Shown: piece by piece, positions 22,644 to 31,412 of the stretch | How the letters are laid out: the number at the start of each line of letters is the position of its first letter | How positions within the stretch are numbered: position 1 is the stretch's first letter | NCBI RefSeq assembly: GCF_025143365.1 | Contig: NZ_JALXPE010000001.1 | Coordinates: 84,216-148,215 of the forward strand | Origin: Microbacterium sp. p3-SID336 | GTDB lineage: Bacteria > Actinomycetota > Actinomycetes > Actinomycetales > Microbacteriaceae | Length of the DNA: 64,000 bases | Reading direction: 5' to 3' | Notes under the pieces: generated by a model | The model's input: only the letters and a program-made list of their open reading frames with translations | Told to the model about the DNA's origin: nothing | Database searches by the model: none | Translations under genes and position numbers: made by a program

Positions 22644-23435
22644 CTACGCGAGCCCCGATCCGAGAAGATGATTGCTGAAGTCACGAATGTGACCGGCGCC
22701 AGCGAACGTTCTGGCGAGCTGAATCGCCGCCGCGTAGTCCGCTTCGTTCACCTCGGTCACGCTCTCGAGCGCAAACCCGCCAGGGCCCTCGAGTCCGATG
22801 ACTGTCACGTCGCGGATCCCGGATGCGAGCATTTCCTCCTCGAGTTCACGCGCGGTGTGGAAGTGACCGCCGGGGAAACGTGTCGATCCAACCGGCGTGC
22901 CCACGCGCAGAAGATCGAGCCACCCATCGAGATCGGCGTCCAGGAGAGCTGGCTCCAACGCCGCGGCGGCGAAGACAGCCAGCCGGGGGATTGCGGATGC
23001 GTGTACGACCCCACCGGGCCGGCAGACGCGACGTGCCTCCCTCAACGCTCGGCGGCGATCATCACGCCCCGCCAAGTGATAAAGCGGTCCGGCGATCAGC
23101 ACCGCATCGAACGAGTCATCGGGAAAATCGAGTGCTCGTGCGTCGCCGACAACGGCCTTGAAGGTGCCGACGAGCGCGGCCGTCGCAACCTGACTGGGCA
23201 CGGGATCCACCAGCACCACGTCATACCCCGTAGCAACAAGTGCCGCCGCATGCACACCGGTCGCTCCGCCGACATCGAGGACACGGGCAGGGGGAGGGGT
23301 GGCACGGCGGATCACTTCCTGAGTTCGCTCGAACTCGAGTCGCCCCTGGGCGGATCGTGTTGTCAGGCGCGCATTCTCATCGAACTCGCCACTGTAGTAG
23401 GCCTGTATCGCCTCGTCGATTTCGTTCTGATTCAT
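22644..23435 (-). CDS. Class I SAM-dependent methyltransferase
   Basis: 263 residues. Motif I VLDVGGATGVHAAALVATGYDVVLVDP binds SAM, motif II DSFDAVLIAGPLYHL and RVCRPGGVV follow. UbiE-like small-molecule type; the acceptor is not evident. ATG 23435. GC content and codon use are slightly lower than neighbours, a hint of recent acquisition but not proof. Confidence 0.82.
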   Translation of the reverse strand: MNQNEIDEAIQAYYSGEFDENARLTTRSAQGRLEFERTQEVIRRATPPPARVLDVGGATGVHAAALVATGYDVVLVDPVPSQVATAALVGTFKAVVGDARALDFPDDSFDAVLIAGPLYHLAGRDDRRRALREARRVCRPGGVVHASAIPRLAVFAAAALEPALLDADLDGWLDLLRVGTPVGSTRFPGGHFHTARELEEEMLASGIRDVTVIGLEGPGGFALESVTEVNEADYAAAIQLARTFAGAGHIRDFSNHLLGSGLA

Positions 23436-23778
23436 GCGTCACCGTTCTGTAACCGATGAAAGCGCTCTCTCTGTCCGTCCGCGCGCCCGATTCGAACTCG
23501 GCCATCCTAGAAGCGGCAGGCGCGCAGCGGTCGAGGCCAGGACCGGGAAATAGGTCCACAGACGTCGGACCGATGGGCGTGGGATCACCGGCTCCGCAAT
23601 TCCTCCCGCGGCGCCGCTGCGCCTCGGGCCGCTTGTCTCATCGATCCCACGGTCCGACACGCGGTCAGGGATCGCTCGGTGCAGGCGCAAGACGAGGGGA
23701 GACGAGGAACAGACCGCCACCTCCTTGAACTGACATAATGTGCATTATCGGATATCGCCTGTGCTGACGACGGCGGAG
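23436..23778. other. 343-bp gap with an AT-rich inverted repeat
   Basis: I see no convincing gene. Near its right end ATAATG (23735-23740), two bases, CATTAT (23743-23748) form a palindrome in an AT-rich patch unusual for this genome, preceded by TTGAAC (23724-23729). It is downstream of the UvrA-like gene and upstream of no gene on the plus strand. It could be a terminator region, an operator or a small-RNA promoter. Confidence 0.4.
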
Positions 23779-26139
23779 TTACCGTGCGCCCACGTACTCC
23801 GCCAGATGCTGTCCCGTCAGCGTCGAGGCGTCCGACACCAGTGCGGCCGGAGTGCCCTCGAACACGATGCGTCCGCCGTCGTGGCCCGCGCCAGGACCGA
23901 CGTCGATGATCCAGTCCGCGTGTGCCATGACCGCCTGGTGGTGCTCGATGACGATCACCGTCTTACCTGCGTCGACCAGGCGATCCAGCAGACCGAGGAT
24001 CTTGTCGACGTCGGCGAGGTGCAGGCCTGTCGTCGGCTCGTCGAGCACATAGACGTCGCCCTTCTCGCCCATCTGGATCGCGAGCTTGATGCGCTGGCGT
24101 TCACCGCCGGACAGTGTCGACAACGGCTGCCCGAGCGACAGGTACCCGAGTCCGACGTCCTCGAGCCGCCCGAGGATCGCGGCAGCCGCCGGAAGCTTGG
24201 CCTCACCGTCGCTGAAGAATCCGCGGGCCTCGGACACCGGCAGGTCGAGCACCTCGGTGATGTCCTTGCCCCCGAGCTTGTAGTCGAGCACCGCCGCCTG
24301 AAAGCGCTTACCTCCACAGTCTTCACAGGGCGTCTCGATCGTGTCCATGAAGCCGAGCTCCGTGATGATCACGCCCGCACCCTTGCACGTGGGACACGCG
24401 CCTTCGGAGTTCGCGCTGAACAGTGCCGGCTTGACGCCGTTGGCCTTCGCGAACGCCTTGCGGATCGGCTCCAGCAGCCCGGTGTACGTGGCAGGGTTGC
24501 TCCGGCGCGATCCCTTGATCGCGGACTGGTCGATCGCCACGACACCGTCGCGGCCAGTGACCGATCCGTGGATCAGCGAACTCTTGCCGGAACCGGCGAC
24601 GCCCGTGACGACGGTCAGCACGCCGGTCGGGATGTCGACGCTCACATCCTGCAGATTGTTCGTCGAAGCTCCGCGCACTGCGATCGCTCCCTTCCCCGTA
24701 CGCACCTCTTCCTTCAGGCCCGCACGGTCCTCCAGATGCTCGCCGGTGCGTGTGCCACTGGCCTTGAGCCCCTCGACGGTGCCTTCGAAGCAGATCTCGC
24801 CACCGGCACTCCCGGCCCCCGGACCGAGGTCGACCACGTGATCGCCGATCGCGATCGTCTCCGGCTTGTGTTCCACGACGAGCACGGTGTTGCCTTTGTC
24901 ACGCAGCTGCAGCAGCAGCCGGTTCATGCGCTGGATGTCGTGCGGGTGCAGCCCGATCGTGGGCTCGTCGAAGACGTAGGTGACGTCCGTGAGCGAGGAG
25001 CCGAGGTGGCGCAGCATCTTGATCCGCTGCGCCTCTCCCCCGGACAGCGTGCCGGAGGGCCGTTCCAGGCTCAGGTAGCCCAGCCCGAGGGTGACGAAGG
25101 CATCGAGGTTCGCACTCAGTGCCTGCAGGAGCGGGGCCGCTCCGGGCAGCGTCAGGCCGCGCACCCACTCAGCGAGGTCCGTCACCTGCATGCGACAGGC
25201 ATCGGCGATGCTGATGCCGTCGATCTTCGACGACCGCGCGCCCTCGGTGAGCCGCGTGCCGTCGCACTCCGGGCACACCGCGAACGTGGCGACGCGCTCC
25301 ACGAAGGCGCGGATATGCGGCTGCAGCGCATCCAGGTCCTTCGAGAGCATCGACTTCGTGATCTTGGGGATCAGGCCCTCGTAGGTCATGTTGATGCCCG
25401 AGATCTTGACCTTGGTCACCTCGCCGTAGAGGAAGAGCTGCCGCTGTTTGTCGGTGAACTCCCGGATCGGCTTGTCGGCGGGATAGAAGCCCGACTGCGA
25501 GAACCCCTTCACCATCCACCCGTCTGCCGTGTACCCGGGCACCATGATGGCGCCCTCGTCGAGCGACTTGGACTCGTCGACGATCTGCGAGAGATCGAGG
25601 TCGGACACCGCTCCCCTGCCCTCGCATCGCGGACACATCCCTCCGAGGTAGATCGCGTCCTTCACGATCTTCTTCTCTCCGCCCGGCCCCGTCATCACGC
25701 CGCTGGCCTTCTGCGTGGGGATGTTGAACGAGAACGCGGTCGGACCGCCGATGTAGGGCTGGCCGAGCTTGCTGAACAGGATGCGCAGCATGGCGTTGGC
25801 GTCCGTGACCGTCCCCACGGTGGACCGCGGGTTCGCGCCCAGCCGCTCCTGATCGACGATGATCGCCGTGGTGAGGCCCTCGAGCACATCCACGTCCGGG
25901 CGCGGTACGGACGGCATGAAGCCCTGCACGAAAGCGCTGTAGGTCTCGTCGATCATGCGACGCGACTCTGCGGCGATCGTGTCGAACACGAGCGAGCTCT
26001 TCCCCGAGCCGGACACCCCGGTGAAGACGGTGAGGCGGCGTTTCGGGATCTCGACGCTGACGTCCTTCAGGTTGTTCTCCCGCGCGCCCTGCACGCGGAT
26101 GAGATCGTGAGTGTCCGCGGGGTGCTCTGCTGCGCTCAT
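23779..26139 (-). CDS. UvrA-like ABC ATPase (DrrC/UvrA2 type)
   Basis: 786 residues, shorter than housekeeping UvrA (about 950). Two ABC modules are present: Walker A TGVSGSGKSS and TGVAGSGKSS, signatures SGTLSGGEAQRI and LSTLSGGERQRI, Walker B YVFDEPTIGLHP and YVLDEPTTGLH. Zinc CxxC sets CPRCEGRG, CPECDG and CPTCKG/CEDCGGKR are kept. The shorter class includes DrrC, which confers daunorubicin resistance by releasing drug from DNA. A role in tolerance to DNA-binding compounds is plausible. The start is ATG 26139, 7 nt after GAAAGGG. Confidence 0.88.
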   Translation of the reverse strand: MSAAEHPADTHDLIRVQGARENNLKDVSVEIPKRRLTVFTGVSGSGKSSLVFDTIAAESRRMIDETYSAFVQGFMPSVPRPDVDVLEGLTTAIIVDQERLGANPRSTVGTVTDANAMLRILFSKLGQPYIGGPTAFSFNIPTQKASGVMTGPGGEKKIVKDAIYLGGMCPRCEGRGAVSDLDLSQIVDESKSLDEGAIMVPGYTADGWMVKGFSQSGFYPADKPIREFTDKQRQLFLYGEVTKVKISGINMTYEGLIPKITKSMLSKDLDALQPHIRAFVERVATFAVCPECDGTRLTEGARSSKIDGISIADACRMQVTDLAEWVRGLTLPGAAPLLQALSANLDAFVTLGLGYLSLERPSGTLSGGEAQRIKMLRHLGSSLTDVTYVFDEPTIGLHPHDIQRMNRLLLQLRDKGNTVLVVEHKPETIAIGDHVVDLGPGAGSAGGEICFEGTVEGLKASGTRTGEHLEDRAGLKEEVRTGKGAIAVRGASTNNLQDVSVDIPTGVLTVVTGVAGSGKSSLIHGSVTGRDGVVAIDQSAIKGSRRSNPATYTGLLEPIRKAFAKANGVKPALFSANSEGACPTCKGAGVIITELGFMDTIETPCEDCGGKRFQAAVLDYKLGGKDITEVLDLPVSEARGFFSDGEAKLPAAAAILGRLEDVGLGYLSLGQPLSTLSGGERQRIKLAIQMGEKGDVYVLDEPTTGLHLADVDKILGLLDRLVDAGKTVIVIEHHQAVMAHADWIIDVGPGAGHDGGRIVFEGTPAALVSDASTLTGQHLAEYVGAR

Positions 26140-26176
26140 CGGCGCCCTTTCTGTCGAGGCGGTTGGTGGCGGTCGC

Positions 26177-26587
26177 TCAGGCGGCCTGATTGATTCGAAG
26201 GAGGTTCCCCGCCGGGTCGCGGAATGCGCAGTCCCTGACGCCGTACGGCTGATCCATGGGCTCCTGCACGACATCGGCGCCCGCTGCCACCAGGCGGTCG
26301 AACACGGCCTCGAGATCGTCGCTGGCCAGGGTGAGCGCGGCGTAGCTCCCCTTCGCGATGAGTTCGAGGATGGTCTGCCGCTCCGCGTCGGTGAGGCCGG
26401 GGTCGGTCGCCGGCGGGTGGAGCACGATCGAGGTCTCCGGCTGACCGGCGGGGCCGACGGTGAGCCAGCGCAGTCCGTCGTACCCGACGTCGTTGCGCAC
26501 CTCGAAGCCGAGGGCGTCGCGGTAGAACCCGAGAGCGGCGTCCGCGTCGGTGTGTGGGAGGAAGGCGTAGTGGATGCTGATGTTCAT
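26177..26587 (-). CDS. VOC family protein
   Basis: 136 residues: NISIHYAFLPHTDADAALGFYRDALGFEVRNDV, then SIVLHPP and VQEPMDQPYGVRDCAFRDPAGNLLRINQ, the two-module VOC fold. The start is ATG 26587, with TAGCGT 7 nt upstream. It follows the AraC gene directly (5-nt gap), so the AraC protein probably controls it. Glyoxalase-like with unknown substrate. Confidence 0.85.
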   Translation of the reverse strand: MNISIHYAFLPHTDADAALGFYRDALGFEVRNDVGYDGLRWLTVGPAGQPETSIVLHPPATDPGLTDAERQTILELIAKGSYAALTLASDDLEAVFDRLVAAGADVVQEPMDQPYGVRDCAFRDPAGNLLRINQAA

Positions 26588-26592
26588 GGTGC

Positions 26593-27033
26593 TCACGCTA
26601 GGTGCGCGTCGGTGCGCGGCGCTTCTCGATTCCTGATCGGTCTGGTGACGTGCTTCGCCTGGAACGAGGGGATCCCCTCGACGGTGGCGGCGCGTTCACG
26701 GTACACGCTGGGTGAGACACCCACCAGCTCTGAGAATCGCGTGCTGAAGGTGCCGAGCGACGAGCACCCCACCTCGAAGCACACCTCCGTCACGCTCAGG
26801 TCTCCGCGCCGGAGCAGCGCCATGGCGCGCTCGATGCGCCGCGTCATCAGATAGGAGTACGGCGACTCGCCGTAGGTCTCCCGGAAGCGCCGGCCGAGGT
26901 GACCCGCGGACAGGTGCACACCGCGTGCGAGGGCCTCGACGTCCAGCGGCTTCGCGTACTCCCGGTCGATCCGGTCCCTGACCTTCCGCATCACCACGAG
27001 CTCGCGCAGACGAGCGTCATCCACGGGTGTCAC
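26593..27033 (-). CDS. AraC-family regulator (HTH only)
   Basis: About 146 residues. The AraC double HTH is complete: LDVEALARGVHLSAGHLGRRFRE and LSVTEVCFEVGCSSLGTFSTRFSELVGVSPSVYR. There is no sensing domain, so it is a short AraC similar to those fused or paired with VOC proteins. GTG 27033 has GGAGG 10 nt upstream; ATG 27069 is an alternative. Its stop lies 5 nt before the VOC start, a two-gene operon. Confidence 0.82.
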   Translation of the reverse strand: MTPVDDARLRELVVMRKVRDRIDREYAKPLDVEALARGVHLSAGHLGRRFRETYGESPYSYLMTRRIERAMALLRRGDLSVTEVCFEVGCSSLGTFSTRFSELVGVSPSVYRERAATVEGIPSFQAKHVTRPIRNREAPRTDAHLA

Positions 27034-27170
27034 GTGTCGATCCTCCCATGTCACGGGATGCCGCGTCATGACGGACTGCGACGCGCGCGGGCGCTCCTCC
27101 CCCACGGGACGCCTGTGAGCGCTACCCTGGGGGCATCCTCACAGGATCTTCTCAGAAAGGGTCCCCCACC

Positions 27171-27767
27171 ATGTCTGAAGCATTCACAGAGACGAAGTCG
27201 TTCTTCAAGTCGATCCGCGTGGCCCTCGCCGTCTCCGGCGCTCTGGCGCTCATCGCGGGCATCGTCCTCCTCGTGTGGCCGGTGAAGTCGGCCGTCATCG
27301 TGACGGCGATCTTCGCCTCGTATCTGATCATCGCCGGAATCGTCTACATCGGACTCGGCATCTTCTCTCGGGAGAAGGGCGGATGGGCGCGCGTCGGCCA
27401 TATCGTCCTCGGCCTGCTCTACATCGCCGCCGGCGTCATCGCGTTCTTCAACCTGAACGTCGCCGCCGCCACCCTCGCGCTCGTGGTCGTCATCTTCATC
27501 GGCGTGAGCTGGATCGTCGACGGCGTCGTGGCACTCTCCCTGCTGGGCAGAGACGGCTCGCGGGTCTGGACGATGCTCTACGCCGTGCTCAGCATCATCG
27601 CCGGAATCATCGTGCTGTTCTCCCCGGCCATCGCCGGATTCGCGTTCTGGCTGCTGCTCGGCATCTCGCTCGTGGTGCTCGGCATCATCCAGATCGTCCG
27701 CGCCATCACGCTCGGCAAGGACGAGAAGAAGGTCCTCGGCGACGTGCAGGGTTCGCCCGCCGTCTGA
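27171..27767 (+). CDS. DUF308/HdeD-like membrane protein
   Basis: 198 residues with six hydrophobic helices in three repeated pairs (ALAVSGALALIAGIVLLVWP, VIVTAIFASYLIIAGIVYIG and so on), the HdeD pattern. E. coli HdeD is an acid-stress protein; actinobacterial homologues are uncharacterised. ATG 27171 has a weak AGAAAGG ribosome site and a TACCCT -10 about 48 nt upstream. It ends at a bidirectional terminator. Confidence 0.82.
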   Translation: MSEAFTETKSFFKSIRVALAVSGALALIAGIVLLVWPVKSAVIVTAIFASYLIIAGIVYIGLGIFSREKGGWARVGHIVLGLLYIAAGVIAFFNLNVAAATLALVVVIFIGVSWIVDGVVALSLLGRDGSRVWTMLYAVLSIIAGIIVLFSPAIAGFAFWLLLGISLVVLGIIQIVRAITLGKDEKKVLGDVQGSPAV

Positions 27768-27784
27768 TAGCCACGCAGACAGTT

Positions 27785-27816
27785 CCGCCCCGGCCCCGTT
27801 CACGGAGCCGGGGCGG
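27785..27816. terminator. Bidirectional terminator
   Basis: A perfect 10-bp stem, CCGCCCCGGC / GCCGGGGCGG, between the convergent DUF308 and SDR genes. No T-run, as is common in high-GC actinobacteria. Confidence 0.7.
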
Positions 27817-27832
27817 AGTCGTCCGGTCGAGG

Positions 27833-28597
27833 TCAGTCGGCGACGAACGCGCTGACGTCACCGACGAGTCGGGTGTTGTCGGCAGGAACGGGGTCGATGA
27901 CCGCCTTGGCGACCTCGGCGGCGAACTCCGAGACGTTGTACAGGCGCCCGGCGGACTCGCGGCGCTCGGCGATCGCCCCCGGGTTCGCGCGCTCCAGCAG
28001 GGTGGCGGTGATGGTGCCCTCGATCATGTCGCCCGACACGACGGTGAAGCCGATGCCCTTCTCGGCCAGACCGGGGATGAGCTCTCGCAGGGCGTCCTCT
28101 CCGGCGCGCTTCGACAGCGCGACGGGCTCGTACTCGGGCATGGTCGGGGTGGTGCGGATGAAGTGAGCCTGGTGGCTCGTCACGAAGACGACCCTGGCGC
28201 CGTCCTCGAGCAGCGGAGTCGCGGCTTCGAGGACGTTCAGCTGCGCGTCGCGGTTGAGAGTGAGCGCGTAGTCCGCTGCCATGCCCGACTCCATGCCGCC
28301 CGAGGCGTTGAGCACCAGCACGTCGAGGCGACCGTACTCCGCGCGCACCGCGTCGAACATCGCCGCGACCGAGGCGGGATCCGTCAGGTCCGCACCGACG
28401 ACCAGGGCGCGACGTCCGAGTTCGCGCAACTCGGCGGCGAGCTTCTCGGCTCGCGGCGCCTTGTTCCGGAAGTTGATGACGACGTCCGCGCCGGCCTCCG
28501 CGAGGTAGCGCACGGTGTCGGCGCCGATGCCCCGGGACGAGCCGGTGACAAGAGCGACCTTGCCGTCGAGGGATCCTGCGGGAAGAACGTCGGTCAC
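27833..28597 (-). CDS. Short-chain dehydrogenase/reductase (SDR)
   Basis: 254 residues: cofactor motif VALVTGSSRGIGADT, NASGGME (the NNAG-like stretch), and a C-terminal half ending in LVGDVSAFVAD. The catalytic tetrad is unusual: where YxxxK is expected the sequence reads PEYEPVALSKRAGEDAL, so the Tyr-Lys spacing is wider than normal. The Arg in NFRNKAPRAEK favours NADP. Substrate unknown. Convergent with DUF308. Confidence 0.82.
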   Translation of the reverse strand: MTDVLPAGSLDGKVALVTGSSRGIGADTVRYLAEAGADVVINFRNKAPRAEKLAAELRELGRRALVVGADLTDPASVAAMFDAVRAEYGRLDVLVLNASGGMESGMAADYALTLNRDAQLNVLEAATPLLEDGARVVFVTSHQAHFIRTTPTMPEYEPVALSKRAGEDALRELIPGLAEKGIGFTVVSGDMIEGTITATLLERANPGAIAERRESAGRLYNVSEFAAEVAKAVIDPVPADNTRLVGDVSAFVAD

Positions 28598-28718
28598 GGT
28601 GACTCCTCATGCTGCGTGGAACGCCGTGATCGCACGGCTCTCACACATTACCAAGGGGGCGCAGTGGCGCCGGGACGGGCGGTGCCGCGCGTGATACGTT
28701 GACGACAAAGGAGGCCGT

Positions 28719-29192
28719 ATGGACAACTTCTCGACATTCGTGACGTTCATCGACCACTGGGCCTGGATCGGCTGGCTCGTGCTGATCGCCGTCTTCCTGG
28801 TCATCGAGATGCTCTCCCTCGACTTCACGTTCCTCATGCTCGCCTTCGGCAGCGTGGTCGGCCTGGTCAGCGACTTCCTCGGCGTGCCGGTCTGGATCCA
28901 GATCATCATCGCGGGCGCTGCTGCCGCCCTTTTCATCCTCTTCCTGCGGCCGCCGCTGCTGCGCCGCCTGCACCGCGGAGCGGATCCGACCCGCTCCAAC
29001 GTCGACGCGCTCGTCGACCTCCGCGGCATCGCCCTGAGCGACATCACCCAGATCTCCGGACAGGCCAAGCTCGCCAACGGCGACACCTGGACCGCCCGAT
29101 CCTCGTCACCGGTGGCGATCCCCGCCGGCGCCCCCATCGCCGTGAGCGCCATCAACGGCGCCACCGCCATCGTCCGTCCCCTCAACGACTAG
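28719..29192 (+). CDS. NfeD family membrane protein
   Basis: 157 residues. Two to three helices (about 15-33, 38-60, 64-80) are followed by a cytoplasmic OB-fold (VDLRGIALSDI... ATAIVRPLND). This is the short NfeD lacking the ClpP-like protease domain. It is 11 nt upstream of a stomatin gene, the classic NfeD-stomatin pair that organises membrane microdomains. ATG 28719 follows AGGAGG by 6 nt. Confidence 0.88.
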   Translation: MDNFSTFVTFIDHWAWIGWLVLIAVFLVIEMLSLDFTFLMLAFGSVVGLVSDFLGVPVWIQIIIAGAAAALFILFLRPPLLRRLHRGADPTRSNVDALVDLRGIALSDITQISGQAKLANGDTWTARSSSPVAIPAGAPIAVSAINGATAIVRPLND

Positions 29193-29203
29193 GAGCCCCC
29201 GCC

Positions 29204-30133
29204 GTGGACGACGCCTCCTTCATCCCCACCGTGATCATCTGGATCCTGGTGATCGCGGTCATCATCTTCGTGATCGTCACGATCGCCCGGGCGATCCGCA
29301 TCATCCCGCAGGCCACGGCCGGCGTGGTGGAGCGGCTGGGTCGGTACCACAAGACGCTCTCCCCCGGCCTCAACATCCTGGTCCCGTTCATCGACCGCCT
29401 GCGACCGCTGATCGACATGCGCGAGCAGGTGGTGTCCTTCCCGCCGCAGCCCGTCATCACCGAGGACAACCTGGTGGTGTCGATCGACACCGTCGTGTAC
29501 TTCCAGGTCACGGACGCGCGCGCCGCGACCTACGAGATCGCGAACTACCTGGGCGCCGTGGAACAGCTCACCACCACCACGCTGCGGAACGTGGTGGGCG
29601 GTCTGAATCTCGAAGAGGCGCTGACCAGCCGCGACAACATCAACGGCCAGCTCCGCGTCGTCCTCGACGAGGCCACGGGCAAGTGGGGCATCCGCGTCGG
29701 CCGCGTCGAGCTGAAGGCGATCGACCCGCCCGTCTCGATCCAGGACTCGATGGAGAAGCAGATGCGCGCCGAGCGGGATCGCCGTGCAGCGATCCTCACC
29801 GCGGAGGGCACCAAGCAGTCCGCGATCCTGGAGGCCGAAGGTCTGCGGCAGGCCGAGATCCTGCGCGCCGAGGGCGACAAGCAGGCCGCCGTCCTGCGGG
29901 CGCAGGGTGAGGCCGAGGCCATCCAGAACGTCTTCAGCGCCATCCATCAGGGCGCGCCCGACGACAAGCTCCTCGCCTACCAGTACCTGCAGATGCTGCC
30001 GAAGATCAGCGAAGGCCCGTCCAACAAGCTGTGGATCGTTCCCAGCGAGCTCACCGAAGCCCTCAAGGGCATCGGCAGTGCCTTCACCCCGAAGCCGGGA
30101 CAGGGCCCGAGCCACACCACCCCGAACGCGTGA
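29204..30133 (+). CDS. SPFH/band-7 protein (stomatin/slipin)
   Basis: 309 residues: an N-terminal membrane helix (about 4-25), the SPFH domain (GVVERLGRYHKTLSPGLNIL ... ELKAIDPP) and an Ala/Glu coiled coil with the repeated AEG (LTAEGTKQSAILEAEGLRQA). It forms membrane-bound oligomers with NfeD. GTG 29204 is read as start, 11 nt after the NfeD stop. The next gene starts in its stop codon. Confidence 0.92.
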   Translation: MDDASFIPTVIIWILVIAVIIFVIVTIARAIRIIPQATAGVVERLGRYHKTLSPGLNILVPFIDRLRPLIDMREQVVSFPPQPVITEDNLVVSIDTVVYFQVTDARAATYEIANYLGAVEQLTTTTLRNVVGGLNLEEALTSRDNINGQLRVVLDEATGKWGIRVGRVELKAIDPPVSIQDSMEKQMRAERDRRAAILTAEGTKQSAILEAEGLRQAEILRAEGDKQAAVLRAQGEAEAIQNVFSAIHQGAPDDKLLAYQYLQMLPKISEGPSNKLWIVPSELTEALKGIGSAFTPKPGQGPSHTTPNA

Positions 30134-30906
30134 CCCACCCGTTCTTCCCGTCGTCGATCCACCCCCGGGTCTTCGCGCACCGCGGCCTCGTGACGGAAGC
30201 CGGCGCGGAATCCGGCGTCTGGGAGAACACCGCGGCCGCCTTCGCCGCCGCACACGCCGCAGGGGTGGAGTACATCGAGACGGACTGCCAGGTGACCGCA
30301 GACGGCGACGTCGTCCTCGTGCACGACGCGGACCTGCAGCGGCTCGCCGGTGATCCGCGTGCGGTGAACACGGTGCGGACGCGCGAGCTCCGGGAGCTGT
30401 TCGCCGACCATGGCGGCCTGCTCACGGTGGCGGAGGCGCTGTCGTCCTTCCCCGAACTCCGCTTCAACATCGACGTGAAGACAGCAGCCGCCACCACGCT
30501 CCTCGGCCCCGTGCTGGCGCCGCACACGCACCGCGTGCTGGTGACGAGCTTCTCCGACGGCAATCGGCGTGCGACGGTGGAGGCCGTCCGCCGGACAGGA
30601 GTCTCCCTGCGTCCGGCGACCTCCGGCGGCAGCCGCACGATCGCCGCGTTGCGCACGCTGTCCTCGCTGCACCTCTCCCCCGCCCGTGCGCTGCGGGAGA
30701 TCGACGCGCTGCAGATCCCGGAGCGCCATCGCGCGCTCGCGGTGCTGACTCCCGCGCTGCTTCGCGCGGCGCATCGACACGGGGTCGAGGTGCACGTCTG
30801 GACGGTGAACGAGCCGGAGGACATGAAGCGTTTGGTCTCCGCAGGCGTGGACGGGCTCGTGTCCGATCGGGCGGATGTCGCCGTCGCCACTGTCGCTCCG
30901 CAGTGA
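30130..30906 (+). CDS. Glycerophosphodiester phosphodiesterase
   Basis: 258 residues of the GDPD TIM barrel: FAHRGL ... ENTAAAFAAAHAAGVEYIETDCQVTADG (His, Glu, Asp of the metal site), VVLVHDADLQRLAG, FNIDVK and VHVWTVNEPEDM near the end. It hydrolyses glycerophosphodiesters to glycerol-3-phosphate and alcohol. Start GTG 30130 overlaps the stomatin stop (GTGA), so translation is coupled and the three genes form an operon. No signal peptide. Confidence 0.88.
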   Translation: MTHPFFPSSIHPRVFAHRGLVTEAGAESGVWENTAAAFAAAHAAGVEYIETDCQVTADGDVVLVHDADLQRLAGDPRAVNTVRTRELRELFADHGGLLTVAEALSSFPELRFNIDVKTAAATTLLGPVLAPHTHRVLVTSFSDGNRRATVEAVRRTGVSLRPATSGGSRTIAALRTLSSLHLSPARALREIDALQIPERHRALAVLTPALLRAAHRHGVEVHVWTVNEPEDMKRLVSAGVDGLVSDRADVAVATVAPQ

Positions 30907-30973
30907 GCTGAACGCGCGCATATCCCCCGGCGCTGGGATTCCCCTGTGAATAGCGCGCGGATGCAGCATTCGT

Positions 30974-30999
30974 GGATGAAGCCCACAGGGTCGAGCGTT
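30974..30999 (+). promoter_or_regulatory. Possible sigma-R/sigma-H-type promoter of rbpA
   Basis: GGATG (30974-30978), 18-nt spacer, GTT (30997-30999), close to the GGAAT-N18-GTT consensus. In Streptomyces rbpA is under sigma-R control. A sigma-A-like TATACC overlaps at 30999-31004, so a dual promoter is possible. Inference only. Confidence 0.35.
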
Positions 31000-31028
31000 A
31001 TACCTGACAGCGACGAGAGGACCACACA

Positions 31029-31412
31029 ATGGCAGATCGCAGCCTGCGCGGCATCCGACTCGGCGCCCAGAGCCTACAGAGCGAAGAGGGCGTCGTTTTC
31101 ATGGAGCGCCGTGAGACCACCTACACCTGTGACACCTGCGGACACGACACCACGCTCATGTTCGCCGCCGATGCGGAGCCGCCTCAGACCTGGGAGTGCC
31201 GTTCCTGCGGCGCCGAGGCCCGACTGAAGGTCGACGGCCAGGCCGTCACCCTCGAGGCGACCGACGAGAAGGCAGCACGCACCCACTGGGACATGCTCAT
31301 GGAGCGCCGCACGCGCGCCGAGCTGGAGGAGCTCCTGGAGGAGCGCCTCGCCTACATCCGGGCCCGCCGCGGCGCCGGAGAGGACCCCACCCGCGAGAAG
31401 ATCGGCGCCTAG
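31029..31412 (+). CDS. rbpA: RNA polymerase-binding protein RbpA
   Basis: 127 residues with the full RbpA layout: an N-terminal tail (residues 1-25), a zinc-ribbon core with TCDTCG and CRSCG, a basic linker (VTLEATDEKAARTHWDML) and the sigma-interacting C-terminus (RRTRAELEELLEERLAYIR). It binds RNA polymerase and the primary sigma factor and stabilises the open complex. It occurs only in Actinobacteria, which helps place the window. ATG 31029 follows GAGAGGA by 8 nt. Its stop overlaps the 3' end of lnt on the other strand. Confidence 0.97.
   Translation: MADRSLRGIRLGAQSLQSEEGVVFMERRETTYTCDTCGHDTTLMFAADAEPPQTWECRSCGAEARLKVDGQAVTLEATDEKAARTHWDMLMERRTRAELEELLEERLAYIRARRGAGEDPTREKIGA

Noticed and set aside
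23485..23501. tRNA T-arm look-alike (CCCGATTCGAACTCGGC)
   Set aside because: Only four of five stem pairs form, and no acceptor, D-arm or anticodon arm can be built around it on either strand.
23740..26193. 817-codon plus-strand ORF
   Set aside because: Antisense shadow of the UvrA-like gene, which has all expected ATPase motifs.
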